From: Dryocola boscaweniae | GTDB lineage: Bacteria > Pseudomonadota > Gammaproteobacteria > Enterobacterales > Enterobacteriaceae | Length of the DNA: 64,000 nt | Direction: 5' to 3' | NCBI RefSeq assembly: GCF_025215095.1 | Contig: NZ_JALHAP010000076.1 | Span: 124,001-188,000, forward strand | Shown: positions 19,058 through 29,085 of the stretch, one piece after another | Layout of the letters: every line of letters starts with the position of its first letter | Position numbering within the stretch: the stretch's first letter is position 1 | Translations under genes and position numbers: made by a program | The notes under the pieces: model-generated | What the model was told of the DNA's origin: nothing | What the model saw: only the letters and a program-made list of their open reading frames with translations | Database searches by the model: none

Positions 19058-20242
19058 TTGAGTGAACATTTAGAAGAAAAAATCCAGCGGGGCGTGGTCG
19101 CACGCCCTAACTGGTCGGCAGTTTTTGCCGTGGCGTTTTGCGTCGCCTGCCTGATTACCGTTGAGTTTTTACCGGTGAGCCTGCTGACGCCGATGGCGCA
19201 GGAGCTGGGTATTTCAGAAGGCGTGGCCGGACAATCGGTCACCGTCACGGCGTTTGTGGCGATGTTCGCCAGCCTGTTTATCACCACTATTATTCGCTCC
19301 GCCGACAGGCGCTACGTCGTTTTTCTGTTCGCCGTACTGCTTACTCTTTCCTGTCTGCTGGTTTCTTTTGCGAATAACTTCACGCTGCTTTTGCTGGGAC
19401 GAGCCTGCCTGGGCTTTGCGCTGGGCGGCTTTTGGGCGATGTCAGCTTCGTTGACCATGCGTCTGGTGCCCGCAAGAACGGTGCCGAAAGCGCTGTCGGT
19501 TATTTTTGGCGCAGTCTCAATCGCGCTGGTTATCGCTGCGCCATTGGGGAGTTTTTTAGGCGGCATTATCGGCTGGCGCAACGTGTTTAACGGCGCGGCG
19601 CTGATGGGCGTGGTGTGTATTATCTGGGTATGGAAAGCGCTGCCTTCGCTGCCGGGAGAATCCACTCAACACAAACAAAATATGTTTGGCCTGCTTAAGC
19701 GCCCCGGCGTGCTGGCTGGCATGGCGGCCATTTTTATGGCCTTTGCCGGACAGTTCGCTTTCTTCACTTATATTCGCCCGGTGTATATGACGCTGGCAGG
19801 ATTTGACGTGGATGGGCTGACGCTTGTGCTGCTGAGCTTCGGCATCGCAAGCTTTGTAGGAACATCGCTCTCGGCGGTATTTCTTAAGCGTTCGCTAAAA
19901 CTCGCGCTGGCCGTCGCCCCGCTGATTCTGGCGCTTAGCGCGTTGGTTCTGGTGCTGTGGGGAACAGACAAGATCGTGGCGTCAGCTATTGCCGTTATCT
20001 GGGGCTTTGCCTTTGCGTTGATACCGGTCGGCTGGTCGACGTGGATCACCCGCTCGCTCGCCGATCAGGCGGAAAAAGCGGGATCTATTCAGGTGGCGGT
20101 CATTCAGCTAGCAAATACCTGCGGCGCGGCCGTTGGCGGCTACGCGCTGGATAACCTGGGCCTGCTCTCGCCGCTGGTGCTTTCAGGAAGCCTGATGCTG
20201 CTGACGGCGGCTTTGGTGACTGTGAAGGTGCGGGTTAAATAA
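19058..20242 (+). CDS. nepI: purine ribonucleoside efflux pump NepI (MFS)
   Basis: This 394-residue major-facilitator protein is very close to E. coli NepI over its whole length ([60 protein letters not shown]). NepI exports inosine, guanosine and related nucleosides. I placed the start at the TTG at 19058 because it gives the same distance to the conserved RPNW motif as in E. coli (Trp at position 19). GTG at 19049 and ATG at 18995 are longer in-frame alternatives. Twelve membrane segments are expected. It is divergent from fimA and followed by a palindromic repeat. Confidence 0.92.
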   Translation: MSEHLEEKIQRGVVARPNWSAVFAVAFCVACLITVEFLPVSLLTPMAQELGISEGVAGQSVTVTAFVAMFASLFITTIIRSADRRYVVFLFAVLLTLSCLLVSFANNFTLLLLGRACLGFALGGFWAMSASLTMRLVPARTVPKALSVIFGAVSIALVIAAPLGSFLGGIIGWRNVFNGAALMGVVCIIWVWKALPSLPGESTQHKQNMFGLLKRPGVLAGMAAIFMAFAGQFAFFTYIRPVYMTLAGFDVDGLTLVLLSFGIASFVGTSLSAVFLKRSLKLALAVAPLILALSALVLVLWGTDKIVASAIAVIWGFAFALIPVGWSTWITRSLADQAEKAGSIQVAVIQLANTCGAAVGGYALDNLGLLSPLVLSGSLMLLTAALVTVKVRVK

Positions 20243-20258
20243 CGCTATACCTCCCGGC

Positions 20259-20320
20259 GGATGGCACTTCGTTAATCCGCCCTACAAAAATAGTAGGGTG
20301 GATTAGCGCCAGCGCCATCC
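20259..20320. repeat. palindromic extragenic repeat (REP-like), copy 1
   Basis: Two inverted modules, GGATGGCACTTCGTTAATCC and GGATTAGCGCCAGCGCCATCC in shortened form, face each other across CTACAAAAATAGTAG. Related units occur at 27339, 56605, 59981 and 63933. It lies between the convergent ends of nepI and tauD. Confidence 0.7.
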
Positions 20321-20336
20321 ACCCGCCTTATACCAA

Positions 20337-21185
20337 TCATCCCCGATAAAAAGGCTTATCCCCCAATATCGTCGCGCGGTGCATAACGCGCCGCGCGGGA
20401 AGGTAATCGGCGTTAGCGTAATGCTGCGTGACGCGATTATCCCAGATGGCGATGTCGTTTTCCTGCCAGCGCCAGCGCACCTGGAATTCAGGTTTGGTGA
20501 TATGCGCGAACAGGAATGCGAGCAGCGCGTCGCTCTCTTTTTGGGTGAGATCGACGATGCGTGTGGTGAAGCCTTCGTTAACAAACAGCGCCTGTTTGCC
20601 GCTTACCGGATGGGTGCGCACAACCGGATGGGTAAGCGGCGGATTTTTGGCAACGGCCTCGCGCCAGCGCGCATGTTCGGCCTCGGTGCGGGTATGTTTA
20701 TATTCCGGGAAAGATTTCCTGAAATCGTGCTCTGCCTCAAGGCCGGACAGCAGGCGTTTCAACGGCGCGGAAAGTGCTTCATATGCCGCGATACCGCTGG
20801 TCCACAGCGTGTCGCCCCCCGTCTCCGGCAACAGCTTCGCAGCAAGGATCGCTCCGGCTGGCGGCGTTTCGATAAAGGTGACATCGGTGTGCCAGTTGTC
20901 GTTATCCGGCGGGTTATCGTTGTGGGTATCCAGCAGGATAATTTCTTCCACGCCTTCCGCATGCGGATAGACCGGATGAATGTGTAAATTGCCAAAGCGC
21001 AATGCCAGCCCGCGCTGCTGCGCCGGGGTAATCGGCTGATCGCGGAAGAACAGCACCTGATGGCGGATCAGCGCGTGATAAATTTGCTCGAACTGGTTGT
21101 CGCTCAACCCACGCGTTAAATCCAGACCCTGTACCTGCCCGCCGATGTACGGCCCCAGCGGCGTAATATTCACTTTTTCACTCAT
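20337..21185 (-). CDS. tauD: taurine dioxygenase TauD
   Basis: This 282-residue Fe(II)/2-oxoglutarate dioxygenase releases sulfite from taurine during sulfur starvation. The metal ligands are in WHTDVTFIE (His, Asp) and near the C-terminus in [14 protein letters not shown] (His). The 2-oxoglutarate-binding arginine lies in [14 protein letters not shown]. Length matches E. coli TauD (283). The ATG at 21185 ([16 protein letters not shown]) overlaps the tauC stop by 4 bp; the longer frame to 21248 lies inside tauC. It is the last gene of tauABCD. Confidence 0.95.
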   Translation of the reverse strand: MSEKVNITPLGPYIGGQVQGLDLTRGLSDNQFEQIYHALIRHQVLFFRDQPITPAQQRGLALRFGNLHIHPVYPHAEGVEEIILLDTHNDNPPDNDNWHTDVTFIETPPAGAILAAKLLPETGGDTLWTSGIAAYEALSAPLKRLLSGLEAEHDFRKSFPEYKHTRTEAEHARWREAVAKNPPLTHPVVRTHPVSGKQALFVNEGFTTRIVDLTQKESDALLAFLFAHITKPEFQVRWRWQENDIAIWDNRVTQHYANADYLPARRVMHRATILGDKPFYRG

Positions 21186-22009
21186 TGTCCTTCTCCATGC
21201 CACGGGGTTAAGCGACGCTGCAAAGCACGCAGACCCAGTTCTAAACAAAATGCGATAACGGCAATCACGCCGATGCCCGCAAGCACCACGTCGGTTGCCA
21301 GAAACTCACCGGCGGACTGCACCATAAAGCCCAGCCCGCGGGTGGCGGCGATAAGCTCTGCGGCCACCAAAGTTGACCAACCCACGCCGAGGCCGATGCG
21401 GAACCCGGTCAAAATCTCGGGTAGCGCACCCGGTAAAATTACGTGCCACACAACCTGCGCGCGGGAGGCCCCAAGCGCACGCGCGGCCCGAACACGAACC
21501 TGCTGGGCGCTGCGTACTCCAGCCATGGTCGACATCGCGACAGGCGCGAAAATCGCCAGATAAATCAGCAGGATTTTGGAGGTTTCGCCGATGCCGAACC
21601 AGATGACCATCAGCGGTAAATAGGCCAGCGGCGGCACCGGGCGGTAAAGTTCGATCAGCGGATCGAGGATGCCGCGCACCGTCGGGCTTAAGCCCATCGC
21701 GATGCCAACCGGAATGCCAATCAGCACCGCGGCGGCCAGCGCCGTGAGAATGCGCAGCAGGCTGGCGGCCAGATGCTGCCAGAGGGTCGCATCCATAAAG
21801 CCCTGGGGACCTGCGATGCTAATCAGCTTGCTCAGGACCTGGCCCGGCGGCGGCAGGAACAGCGGGCTTATCCACTGCTCGGCGGCCACCCACCACCACA
21901 GAAGGACGATAGATGTCAGCGTGATAAGGCTTAACGTAATCTGACGCGAGAACGGCCAGCGCAGGGCGATGCGCCTGCGACGCGGTTTATCTGGAATTGC
22001 GATGCTCAC
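21182..22009 (-). CDS. tauC: taurine ABC transporter permease TauC
   Basis: This 275-residue permease of the SsuC/TauC type has about six membrane helices. The conserved cytoplasmic EAA-type loop is [25 protein letters not shown], shown here in part. It pairs with TauB and TauA to import taurine. The gene overlaps tauB by 4 bp and tauD by 4 bp, so the operon is tightly coupled. Confidence 0.93.
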   Translation of the reverse strand: MSIAIPDKPRRRRIALRWPFSRQITLSLITLTSIVLLWWWVAAEQWISPLFLPPPGQVLSKLISIAGPQGFMDATLWQHLAASLLRILTALAAAVLIGIPVGIAMGLSPTVRGILDPLIELYRPVPPLAYLPLMVIWFGIGETSKILLIYLAIFAPVAMSTMAGVRSAQQVRVRAARALGASRAQVVWHVILPGALPEILTGFRIGLGVGWSTLVAAELIAATRGLGFMVQSAGEFLATDVVLAGIGVIAVIAFCLELGLRALQRRLTPWHGEGQ

Positions 22010-22773
22010 TGGAAGCCCTCCCGCTGTTCAAATACACGGCTCAGCACATATTCGCGCTTAGCGATAAATTCAGGGTCAGATTTGATGCTGCGGCAAGGTT
22101 CGCCCGCCGCAAACCGGCGGCCAAAATCAAGCGGCAGCCTCTCCAGCACGCGCCCCGGCCCTGACGAAAGCAGCACCAGCTCGGTGGCGAGGAACACCGC
22201 CTCTTCAATGTCGTGTGTGATAAGCAGCACCTGGCGGCGGCTTTCGTGCCACAGCTTTAACAGCAGGGTTTGCATCTGCTCACGGGTAAACGCATCCAGC
22301 GCGCCGAAAGGTTCATCAAGCAGCAAAAGCTGCGGCTGGGTGGCAAGGGCGCGGGCGATGCCCACCCGCTGGCGCTGCCCGCCGGAGAGCTGCCAGATAG
22401 CCCGTTTCGCCTTATCTTCCAGCCCAACTTTGCGCAGCATATCGAGCGCGATTTCCTCGCGCTGTGATTTCGTCTGCCCGGCAAGCTGCAGGCCGAAGGC
22501 AACGTTTTCCAGCACCGAACGCCACGGCAGCAGCCCTTCATTTTGAAAGACCACGCCGCGTTCCGCGCCCGGCCCGGTGACCTGCTTGCCCTGTAGGGTG
22601 ATGCTGCCGGTGTGGTAAGGAACAAAGCCAGCTATCAGGTTTAACAGCGTCGTTTTTCCGCAGCCGGACGGGCCGAGCACCACCAGCAGCTCTCCTTCAT
22701 CCACCGTCAGGCTGATGTCGTTGAGGACGGTTTTACCGGCATAATCTGCACTGAGTCCTGAAACCTGTAACAT
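22006..22773 (-). CDS. tauB: taurine ABC transporter ATP-binding protein TauB
   Basis: This 255-residue ABC ATPase has Walker [14 protein letters not shown], a Q-loop ([10 protein letters not shown]), signature [16 protein letters not shown], Walker [14 protein letters not shown] and H-loop [10 protein letters not shown]. The composition and position identify the taurine importer ATPase. It lies 12 bp after tauA and overlaps tauC by 4 bp. The start at 22773 ([17 protein letters not shown]) is the usual one for TauB. Confidence 0.95.
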   Translation of the reverse strand: MLQVSGLSADYAGKTVLNDISLTVDEGELLVVLGPSGCGKTTLLNLIAGFVPYHTGSITLQGKQVTGPGAERGVVFQNEGLLPWRSVLENVAFGLQLAGQTKSQREEIALDMLRKVGLEDKAKRAIWQLSGGQRQRVGIARALATQPQLLLLDEPFGALDAFTREQMQTLLLKLWHESRRQVLLITHDIEEAVFLATELVLLSSGPGRVLERLPLDFGRRFAAGEPCRSIKSDPEFIAKREYVLSRVFEQREGFQ

Positions 22774-22785
22774 GGCCTGCCCCCC

Positions 22786-23760
22786 TTATTGCGCCAGCGT
22801 TTTCACGAAGCGATCGGTGACGAACTGGCTGTAATCCGCTTCCACCGCCGGGACTTTGCCCTGCGCCTTCAGGAACTGCGCGGTATCGACAATCGCTTTA
22901 TTCACCGGGCCGCCGAGCTGCTCGGTTTGCTGGCTGGCGGTAAGATAGGTATTGCCCTTCACCAGCCCCGGCACGTCGTTTTCCGGCACGCCGCTCAGGC
23001 GGGAAAGCTTGCTGAGGTTCTCCGGCTGCTTCAGCCATTCATCGGGATTATCGATATAGCCTTTTTGCGCGGCGAGAGCGCTTTTGGCGAAGGCCTTAAC
23101 GACCTCAGGATGCTGCTCGGCAAAGTCTTTGCGTACAACCCAGACATCCAGCGTTGGCGCGCCCCATTTGCCCACCTGCGCGGAATCGGTCAGCACGGCA
23201 CCGTCTTTTTCCAGCTCGTTCACCGCAGGCGCCCAGACATAGGCGCCGTCGATATCGCCACGCTGCCAGGCGGCGATAATCGCCGGAGGCTGAAGATTAA
23301 GGATTTGCACCTGGCCGGGCTTGATGCCCCAGTGTTTCAGCGCCGCCAGCAGGCTGTAGTGCGTGGTGGAGATGAAAGGCACGGCAATGCGCTTACCGAT
23401 CAGATCCTTTGGATCGGTGATGCCTTTTTTAACCACCAGCGCCTCGGAGTTGCCGAGCTGCGAAGCCAGCAGGAATACTTCAATCGGCACCTTCTGGCTG
23501 GCAGCGACCGCAAGCGGGCTGGAGCCGATATTGCCAATCTGCACGTCGCCGGAAGCGAGCGCGCGCACCACGCTTGCGCCGCTGTCGAACTTGCGCCATT
23601 CAACTTTTGCGCCGCTGTCTTTGGCGAAAGCATTATCGGCCTGGGCGACTTTGGCGGGTTCAGCGGAAGTTTGATACGCCACGGTAACGTCCACCGCGAA
23701 CGCCCGTGTGGCGATAAGGGCCAGCGCTGCCAGCCAAAGAGAATGTCGAATTGCTGCCAT
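22786..23760 (-). CDS. tauA: taurine-binding periplasmic protein TauA
   Basis: This 324-residue solute-binding protein has a signal peptide of about 22 residues (ALALIATRAFA) and the mature start VDVTVAYQTSAEPAKVAQAD. Family motifs include ASGDVQIGNIGSSPLA and FISTTHYSLLAALKHWG. It captures taurine in the periplasm and delivers it to TauBC. It is the first gene of tauABCD. In E. coli the operon needs Cbl and CysB under sulfate limitation; the 259-bp upstream gap presumably holds such sites, but I did not identify them. Confidence 0.95.
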   Translation of the reverse strand: MAAIRHSLWLAALALIATRAFAVDVTVAYQTSAEPAKVAQADNAFAKDSGAKVEWRKFDSGASVVRALASGDVQIGNIGSSPLAVAASQKVPIEVFLLASQLGNSEALVVKKGITDPKDLIGKRIAVPFISTTHYSLLAALKHWGIKPGQVQILNLQPPAIIAAWQRGDIDGAYVWAPAVNELEKDGAVLTDSAQVGKWGAPTLDVWVVRKDFAEQHPEVVKAFAKSALAAQKGYIDNPDEWLKQPENLSKLSRLSGVPENDVPGLVKGNTYLTASQQTEQLGGPVNKAIVDTAQFLKAQGKVPAVEADYSQFVTDRFVKTLAQ

Positions 23761-24019
23761 GATGTGTGTGCTCCTGTCTCGATGATGGGAGCAGTATTTC
23801 CAACGGCGACGATGACATAAAAGAATTAAAAATTATCGCTAATGCTTTTATGTCCTTAGATAAGATTGTGCTTTGGATAGTTGCGGGGTGGGAATGGTGC
23901 AAAAGAAAAAGCGCCTCTGCTGATGCGTCTCTAAGACACAAGCTTCTGCTTAAAGCTTTTCCGCCGCCCTGCGCCTTGTTAATATTTTGTTGTTTAACAG
24001 TTAAACTGAGGCGCGGATT

Positions 24020-24913
24020 TTGCCCAATTTTGATCTGCAGGATTTATACGCGTTTATCGCGCTGTGCGAACACGGCAGCTTTCGCTACGCGGCTGAGGCA
24101 ATCTGCATTTCGCAGTCTGCGTTGAGTCGACGTATCGAAAAGCTTGAATCCTCCCTTGGCGTGCGGCTTTTTGACAGAACGACCCGCAGCGTAACGCTGA
24201 CGCTGACCGGAAGAACCTTTGCTCCCCGCGCCCGGCACCTGCTAAGCGACTTTGAGGACGCCCTTAATGGCATCAGCGAGCGTACGGCCTTCAGCAGCGG
24301 CATGGTGACCGTCGCCTGCATTCCTTCCGCCGCCTATTACTTTATGCCCCGGGTCATTGCGCGCTTCAGGACGCAGTTTAAAAAAATCCGCATCCGGCTT
24401 ATCGATACCAGCGCCGGGAATGTATATACCGCCGTGCATAACAAACAGGCCGATTTTGGCTTAAGCTTTCTCTCCAGCGGCGAGGCGGACCTGACGTTTC
24501 TGCCTTTAGCCGATGAAACCTACCAGGTGATTTGCCCGCCTGCTCACCCCATCGCACAGCGCGACAGCCTGACGTGGCAGGCGTTTTTCAACGCCGACTA
24601 TATCTGGCTGAATAAATCTTCCGGCAACCGCCACCTGCTCGATCGGGCGCTGGGCGAGATTGCCAGGCGCCGTGCCCCCGTGTGCGAAACGCAGCACGTC
24701 ACTACCATGATGGGCATGGTCGAAGCGGGGCTGGGAATTGCGGCGGTGCCCTCCATGGCCCTTCCTGACAGCGGGCACCCTTTGCTGGTGCGAAAACCTC
24801 TGACGGAGCCCGTGGTTAAAAGGCAGGTCGGGCTGATCAAAAGGGCGGGAACGGCGCTGTCCCCCGTGGCGGCCGAGCTGGAGAAAACGATTATTGGGCT
24901 ATTCCACCCGTAG
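24020..24913 (+). CDS. LysR-family regulator near citrate-type transporter
   Basis: This is a 297-residue LysR-type regulator. The HTH is at residues about 5-65 (LQDLYAFIALCEHGSF, CISQSALSRRIEKLESSLG) and the effector domain starts near MVTVACIPSAAYYFMP. The start is a TTG at 24020, preceded by GAGGCG. Its 3' end overlaps the convergent binding-protein gene by 23 bp. It could control the MFS transporter and binding-protein pair, in the manner of TcuR-type regulators of tricarballylate or citrate uptake; it is also divergent from tauA, so a role there cannot be excluded. Confidence 0.82.
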   Translation: MPNFDLQDLYAFIALCEHGSFRYAAEAICISQSALSRRIEKLESSLGVRLFDRTTRSVTLTLTGRTFAPRARHLLSDFEDALNGISERTAFSSGMVTVACIPSAAYYFMPRVIARFRTQFKKIRIRLIDTSAGNVYTAVHNKQADFGLSFLSSGEADLTFLPLADETYQVICPPAHPIAQRDSLTWQAFFNADYIWLNKSSGNRHLLDRALGEIARRRAPVCETQHVTTMMGMVEAGLGIAAVPSMALPDSGHPLLVRKPLTEPVVKRQVGLIKRAGTALSPVAAELEKTIIGLFHP

Positions 24914-25682
24914 CAGGCAGCGGGTCGAGCCCCGTCTGGCGCACCACCGTCTGTGCTTCAGGTGACGCCAGAAAGCGAAGCAGCCGACGAGCCTGCTGCT
25001 GATGAGGCGCTCCCGCCACTACCGCGCCAGCAAAGCGGGTGACGTACTGAACGGATTCAGGAATACGACCGATAAATTTAGCGCCTTTCACCGGCAACAG
25101 CTCGCTCACCTGCTGAAAACCAATCTCCTCGTCTCCCTTCGCCACCACGGACGCAACGGGGATCTTTTCTATCATCCTCGCCTTATCCCTGACCTGCGCG
25201 GCAATGCCCAGCCGGTTAAAAAGCTCAGCCTGCACATAGCGCCCGCTGGCGCTGTCGGAATAGGCAATGGACTTCGCTTTTAGCAAAACGGCTTTCAGGT
25301 TATCGACATTGCTGATATCCGGGGCGGCGGAACCTTCGCGTACCACGGCGCCGATGCGGGAATCCGCAAGCTCGGTACGGCTGCCTTGCGCAATCTTTCT
25401 TTGCTTATTCAGGTCGTCCAGCGCGTAGCCGACCATGATAACCACGTCCGCCGGCTGGCCTGCCGATAAACGGTTAGGGATAGCCTCCGGCGAGTTGCCC
25501 ATCGACGGCCCGTGAACAATATGCACGGTATCGCCCGTTGCGGCCTGATACTGCGGCGCAAGCTTATCCAGCGCCGCTGAAAATCCGCCGGAAATCATAA
25601 CCGTAATGTCTTCCGCCCCCGCCGTGGCGCAGAAAGTTATCGCCAACAGAAAAGCGGCGGCCCGGAGCTTAAGCTGTTTCAT
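24891..25682 (-). CDS. orphan periplasmic substrate-binding protein (ModA/SBP_bac_11-like)
   Basis: This 263-residue solute-binding protein starts at the ATG at 25682 (MKQLKLRAAAFLLAITF), giving a signal peptide ending TAGA. The mature part resembles molybdate-type binding proteins: DITVMISGGFSAALDKLAP near the start, then AGQPADVVIMV and AYSDSASGRYVQAEL. No ABC permease or ATPase gene is adjacent. It follows an MFS transporter gene by 10 bp, so the two are likely cotranscribed, suggesting it binds an organic acid related to the transporter's substrate. Its ligand is unknown. Confidence 0.75.
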   Translation of the reverse strand: MKQLKLRAAAFLLAITFCATAGAEDITVMISGGFSAALDKLAPQYQAATGDTVHIVHGPSMGNSPEAIPNRLSAGQPADVVIMVGYALDDLNKQRKIAQGSRTELADSRIGAVVREGSAAPDISNVDNLKAVLLKAKSIAYSDSASGRYVQAELFNRLGIAAQVRDKARMIEKIPVASVVAKGDEEIGFQQVSELLPVKGAKFIGRIPESVQYVTRFAGAVVAGAPHQQQARRLLRFLASPEAQTVVRQTGLDPLPATGGIAQ

Positions 25683-25692
25683 TTGTTCTTCC

Positions 25693-27000
25693 TTAGCTAA
25701 ATGATTTACGGGTATGCCAGCTGCGATCGGATGCCTGGTGATAAAGCCAGAGCGTGGCAAGCAGCGCGCAGACGGCGGCGAAGCTCATCCAGTACCCCGG
25801 AGCCGCTTTGTCACCGGTATACTGAATCAGCGCGGTAGATACCGCTGGCGTAAAGCCGCCAAACAGCGCCGTTGCCAGACTGTAGGCCAGAGAGAACCCC
25901 GCCACGCGAACCTCTGCGGGCATGATTTCCGCAAGCGCGGGGATCATCGCGCCGTTGTAAAGACCATACATAAATGACAGCCACAGCAGCACGGCCAGCA
26001 TCATGCCGAAGCCGGGCGCGTTAGCCAGCAGGGTGAGTGCGGGCCAGGTGGTGAAGATAGCCAGCAGCGTCATGGCAATCAGCACCGGCTTGCGCCCGAG
26101 GCGATCGGAAATGGCCCCGCCGATGGGCAGCCAGATAAAATTCGAAATAGCGACCAGCAGCGTCACCAGCAGGCTGTCTGAGGAACTCAGCATCAGGACT
26201 TTTTTACCGAAGGTGGGCGCATACACGGTGATCAGGTAAAAGGCGGTCGTGGTCATCGCCACCATCAACATGCCGGCAATCACCACGCGCCAGTTATTAA
26301 GCAACGTTTTCAGCGCCTGGCCTATTTCGAGATGGCTGGCCCGCTTTGCAAACTCTTCAGTTTCATCCAGATGACGGCGTAGCATGAAGATAAACGGCAC
26401 GATCAGGCAGCCGATAAGGAAAGGAATGCGCCATCCCCAGGCGTGCAAGGTGCTTTCGTCCATCAGCAGATTAAGGGCGTAGCCGAGCGAGGCGGCCACC
26501 ATAATGGAGACCTGCTGGCTGCCGGACTGCCAACTGGTATAAAACCCTTTGTGGCCGGGCGTGGCGATTTCAGAAAGATAGACGGAGACGCCGCCCAGCT
26601 CCGCGCCCGCCGAAAAGCCCTGCAACAAACGGCCGCACAGAACAAGCAGCGGCGCCCATAATCCAATGGTGTCGTAGCCGGGCACCAGCACGATTAAAAA
26701 CGTGCCCAGCGCCATAATGGACAGGGTAACAATCAGCCCTTTGCGCCGCCCGACTTTATCTATCCACGCGCCGAGGACGACCGCGCCAATGGGGCGCATC
26801 AAAAATCCGGCCCCAAAGACGGCAAAGGTCATCATCAGCGAGGCGAATTCGTTTTCAGCCGGGAAGAACACGTGGGCAATGTAGGTGGCATAGAAACCGA
26901 ACAGGAAGAAATCAAACTGCTCAAGAAAGTTTCCTGAGGTGACCCGCAGGATAGCCATTGCCCTGGAGCGAAAGGTCGGGATATCGGCAGCAAAAGGCAT
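25693..27000 (-). CDS. citrate/tricarballylate-type proton symporter (MFS)
   Basis: This 435-residue major-facilitator transporter belongs to the metabolite:H+ symporter family and resembles CitA and TcuC. The start [20 protein letters not shown] at 27000 has a strong GGAGGG ribosome site. The N-terminus carries [21 protein letters not shown] and DKVGRRKGL, with [20 protein letters not shown] following. Twelve helices are expected. It would bring citrate, tricarballylate or a related tricarboxylate across the inner membrane. It is followed by an orphan binding protein and a convergent LysR gene, but no TcuAB-type catabolic genes. Confidence 0.82.
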   Translation of the reverse strand: MPFAADIPTFRSRAMAILRVTSGNFLEQFDFFLFGFYATYIAHVFFPAENEFASLMMTFAVFGAGFLMRPIGAVVLGAWIDKVGRRKGLIVTLSIMALGTFLIVLVPGYDTIGLWAPLLVLCGRLLQGFSAGAELGGVSVYLSEIATPGHKGFYTSWQSGSQQVSIMVAASLGYALNLLMDESTLHAWGWRIPFLIGCLIVPFIFMLRRHLDETEEFAKRASHLEIGQALKTLLNNWRVVIAGMLMVAMTTTAFYLITVYAPTFGKKVLMLSSSDSLLVTLLVAISNFIWLPIGGAISDRLGRKPVLIAMTLLAIFTTWPALTLLANAPGFGMMLAVLLWLSFMYGLYNGAMIPALAEIMPAEVRVAGFSLAYSLATALFGGFTPAVSTALIQYTGDKAAPGYWMSFAAVCALLATLWLYHQASDRSWHTRKSFS

Positions 27001-27388
27001 ATCGCCCTCCATAATTAACAATAATTTTTAGTGTTATTAACCTTTAATCAACCATGAGAGTGCGATATTTACGCCGCCTGGATAAGTGCATTTCCCGCAT
27101 GTATTGATGCGGCAGACGCATCAATTTAATGACAAGCGGGGGCTAACGCGGCCCTGCCAAGGCCACGGCAGGAATTAATCCTTACGGAGTGAGGTGTATT
27201 ACGTGAGGTTCACCACATTTAGCGGCTGGAGTAATTATTAATAAAGACCGAAACGGGCCGCAGAAACATTGCCGTTTGCGACGGGATATCTGCGACAAGG
27301 CTGGATGCAGGGCGTGAGTGCTTCAGCTCATCAGCATTGTAGGATGGATAAGCGCCAGCGCCATCCACCGTTTTACCCTTTCCTTTCA
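27001..27388. other. 388-bp intergenic region with one palindromic repeat
   Basis: This region lies upstream of the MFS gene and must contain its promoter. A palindromic repeat unit occupies 27339-27369 (GTAGGATGGATAAGCGCC with CCATCCACC). No gene or other element was recognised. Confidence 0.5.
27339..27369. repeat. palindromic extragenic repeat (REP-like), copy 2
   Basis: A single unit of the GTAGGRTGGATAAGC...GCCATCCACC family lies immediately downstream of the VOC-family gene, where it may cap the transcript. Confidence 0.65.
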
Positions 27389-27862
27389 TCAGCCACGTAT
27401 CGCCGCATCGATTGCGGCAACGTCAATTTTCTTCATCGACATCATCGCCGCAAACGCACGCCTGGCGGTGTCGCCGCCCGTGGCCAGGGCTTCGGTTAGT
27501 ACGCGCGGGGTGATTTGCCAACTGACGCCCCATTTATCTTTGCACCAGCCGCATTCGCTTTCCTGACCGCCGTTGCTGACGATGGCGTTCCAGTAGCGGT
27601 CCGTTTCTTCCTGGTCGTCGGTGGCTATCTGAAAGGAAAAGGCTTCATTGTGTTTGAAATGCGGCCCGCCGTTGAGGCCGATACAGGGCACGCCCGCGAC
27701 GATAAATTCGACAACGATTGTGTCGCCAGCCTTGCCGTCAGGATAGTCGCCGGGTGCGGGAATAACGGCGCCAACGCTGCTGTCCGGAAAGGTCGCAGCA
27801 TAGAAACGAGCGGCGGCTTCCGCATCATGATCGTACCAGATACAGACAGTGTTCTTAGCCAT
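27389..27862 (-). CDS. VOC-family protein (PhnB / 3-demethylubiquinone methyltransferase-like)
   Basis: This is a 157-residue vicinal-oxygen-chelate fold protein of the PhnB type. Recognisable stretches are VCIWYDHDAEAAARFYAATF, VVEFIVAGVPCIGLNGGPHF in part, FSFQIATDDQEETDRYW, and CGWCKDKWGVSWQITPRVL. The family is often misnamed a demethylubiquinone methyltransferase but has no such proven activity; the exact role is unknown. The start is the ATG at 27862 (MAKNTV). It stands alone between MFS and small-protein genes. Confidence 0.82.
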   Translation of the reverse strand: MAKNTVCIWYDHDAEAAARFYAATFPDSSVGAVIPAPGDYPDGKAGDTIVVEFIVAGVPCIGLNGGPHFKHNEAFSFQIATDDQEETDRYWNAIVSNGGQESECGWCKDKWGVSWQITPRVLTEALATGGDTARRAFAAMMSMKKIDVAAIDAAIRG

Positions 27863-28099
27863 AAGTGAGCCTGCTTGTTGTGTTTTGCCCACGATAAGTA
27901 TGTATCGAAACTGGTTTATATGACTGCAAGATCCGCGATCTGTGGTCTGTATCGCTTAACTGACGGGGAGCTTAACCAGCGTTGGGTTTTCCAGGTTTAA
28001 TAAAAAAGTTAATATAGCGTCGATGAAACATATTCGATCAATCAGCCATTCAGAGTACCTACGAAAGCGGCATTTTGCCGCCGAAACAGGAGTTCTGAA

Positions 28100-28357
28100 A
28101 TGGCAAGAAACAGAGCGGTCCGCCGCCGCCATGCGGCCCGATTAAAGAAAGTCAGAGCTGGCTTTAATAATGCAGGCGATGGTGGGAAAAGGCACGTAGG
28201 GATAGTATTTACAACGCCTTGCTGCTGTAGTTGCTATATGTGCGGCCATAGAAGAAAACACTTTGGGCCAAACAGGCAGGAGCAAAAAGCTTACGCCAGA
28301 TGGCGTGCTCAGGAGGAAGAATGTATTACGCAGGAGAGCATTTCTAGTTACCGTTAA
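28100..28357 (+). CDS. small basic cysteine-motif protein, function unknown
   Basis: This 85-residue, Arg/Lys-rich protein begins MARNRAVRRRHAARLKKVRAG after a CAGGAG ribosome site. Its core has closely spaced cysteines (TPCCCSCYMCGHRRKHFG) like a small conserved family whose members carry CSCxMCGNPR; the cysteines could bind a metal. The first half resembles nucleic-acid-binding proteins in charge. I know no function. A second small gene follows after 10 bp, so the two are probably cotranscribed. It lies just outside the island boundary, on the chromosomal side. Confidence 0.65.
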   Translation: MARNRAVRRRHAARLKKVRAGFNNAGDGGKRHVGIVFTTPCCCSCYMCGHRRKHFGPNRQEQKAYARWRAQEEECITQESISSYR

Positions 28358-28367
28358 GGAGCCAGAA

Positions 28368-28658
28368 ATGTCCAATTTCAATAAAGTGAAAGACCGTGAT
28401 CGTCACGGCAAAGCCAAACCTCATTTCCGTGTGCAGTATCCCAGCTATGAAGCAAAACACTGCCATCACGCCGATCGTTACGGCGAACGAGCACCGGGTA
28501 TGAATTACAACATCAATCCTGGTTGGTGGGATAATCTCTATACAACTCGTCGGCGTCGCGCTGACGATCGTATTAATGCAGGGAAGATCCTTCATGGTCG
28601 CGATCCTGACAGCATTTGCTGGATGCCCGACAAAAAGCCAACCGAATATTACTGGTAA
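28368..28658 (+). CDS. small hypothetical protein rich in His, Arg and Tyr
   Basis: This 96-residue protein starts at the ATG at 28368 (MSNFNKVKDRDRHGKAKPHF) after AAGGAG; the open frame extends upstream to 28263 but that part overlaps the preceding gene. It is charged and aromatic (HCHHADRYGERAPGMNY, NPGWWDNLYTTRRRR) with no signal peptide or membrane segment. I recognise no family. It forms a pair with the cysteine-motif protein 10 bp upstream. Confidence 0.55.
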   Translation: MSNFNKVKDRDRHGKAKPHFRVQYPSYEAKHCHHADRYGERAPGMNYNINPGWWDNLYTTRRRRADDRINAGKILHGRDPDSICWMPDKKPTEYYW

Positions 28659-28993
28659 AGAAAGTCAGCTCCGGCGCTGAGGAATCCCCGGTAATGGGCG
28701 GGTAAAAAAGGCAGGCATAGAGAGTTATGATCTACTGATTGTGCAACCAATCAAAAGCGATTGGCTCTACCCGGTCAGCGCCAGAGATGGCCTCCAGGCC
28801 AGCCGGATATGTGAAACGGCGCATAAGAGTTTGTTAAGCGGACGGGCTGAGATGCTGGGATAGTTTTAGGTTTGGTTCTTTTGGACAGGGATGTTCATTT
28901 TTTGGGACGGGGATTATTGGGGAGCTAGCAAGCTAACAGCTTGTATTGTTTATAGGCACTATCAATTGAGGTAAGAAACAACGACAGAAGGTG

Positions 28994-29011
28994 CGAAGGC
29001 CGGACTCGAAC
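28994..29011. repeat. left attachment repeat
   Basis: This is an 18-bp exact copy of the leuX internal sequence (55094-55111). The bases just left of it read AGGTG where the tRNA 3' end has TGGTGC, so one base is missing and one changed relative to an intact duplicated tRNA end. Confidence 0.85.
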
Positions 29012-29061
29012 ATCGCAACTATCCTTATGATCTTAAGAGATTTAAACGTACAGGAATAAGT

Positions 29062-29085
29062 AAGATACCATCATTGATACCATCA
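29062..29085. repeat. candidate integrase arm site, left
   Basis: This 24-bp sequence containing AAGATACCATCA and ATACCATCA matches 54941-54964 at 21 of 24 positions in the same orientation. Both copies lie just inside an island end (51 bp and 130 bp from the attachment repeats), as expected for arm-type integrase binding sites. Confidence 0.6.
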
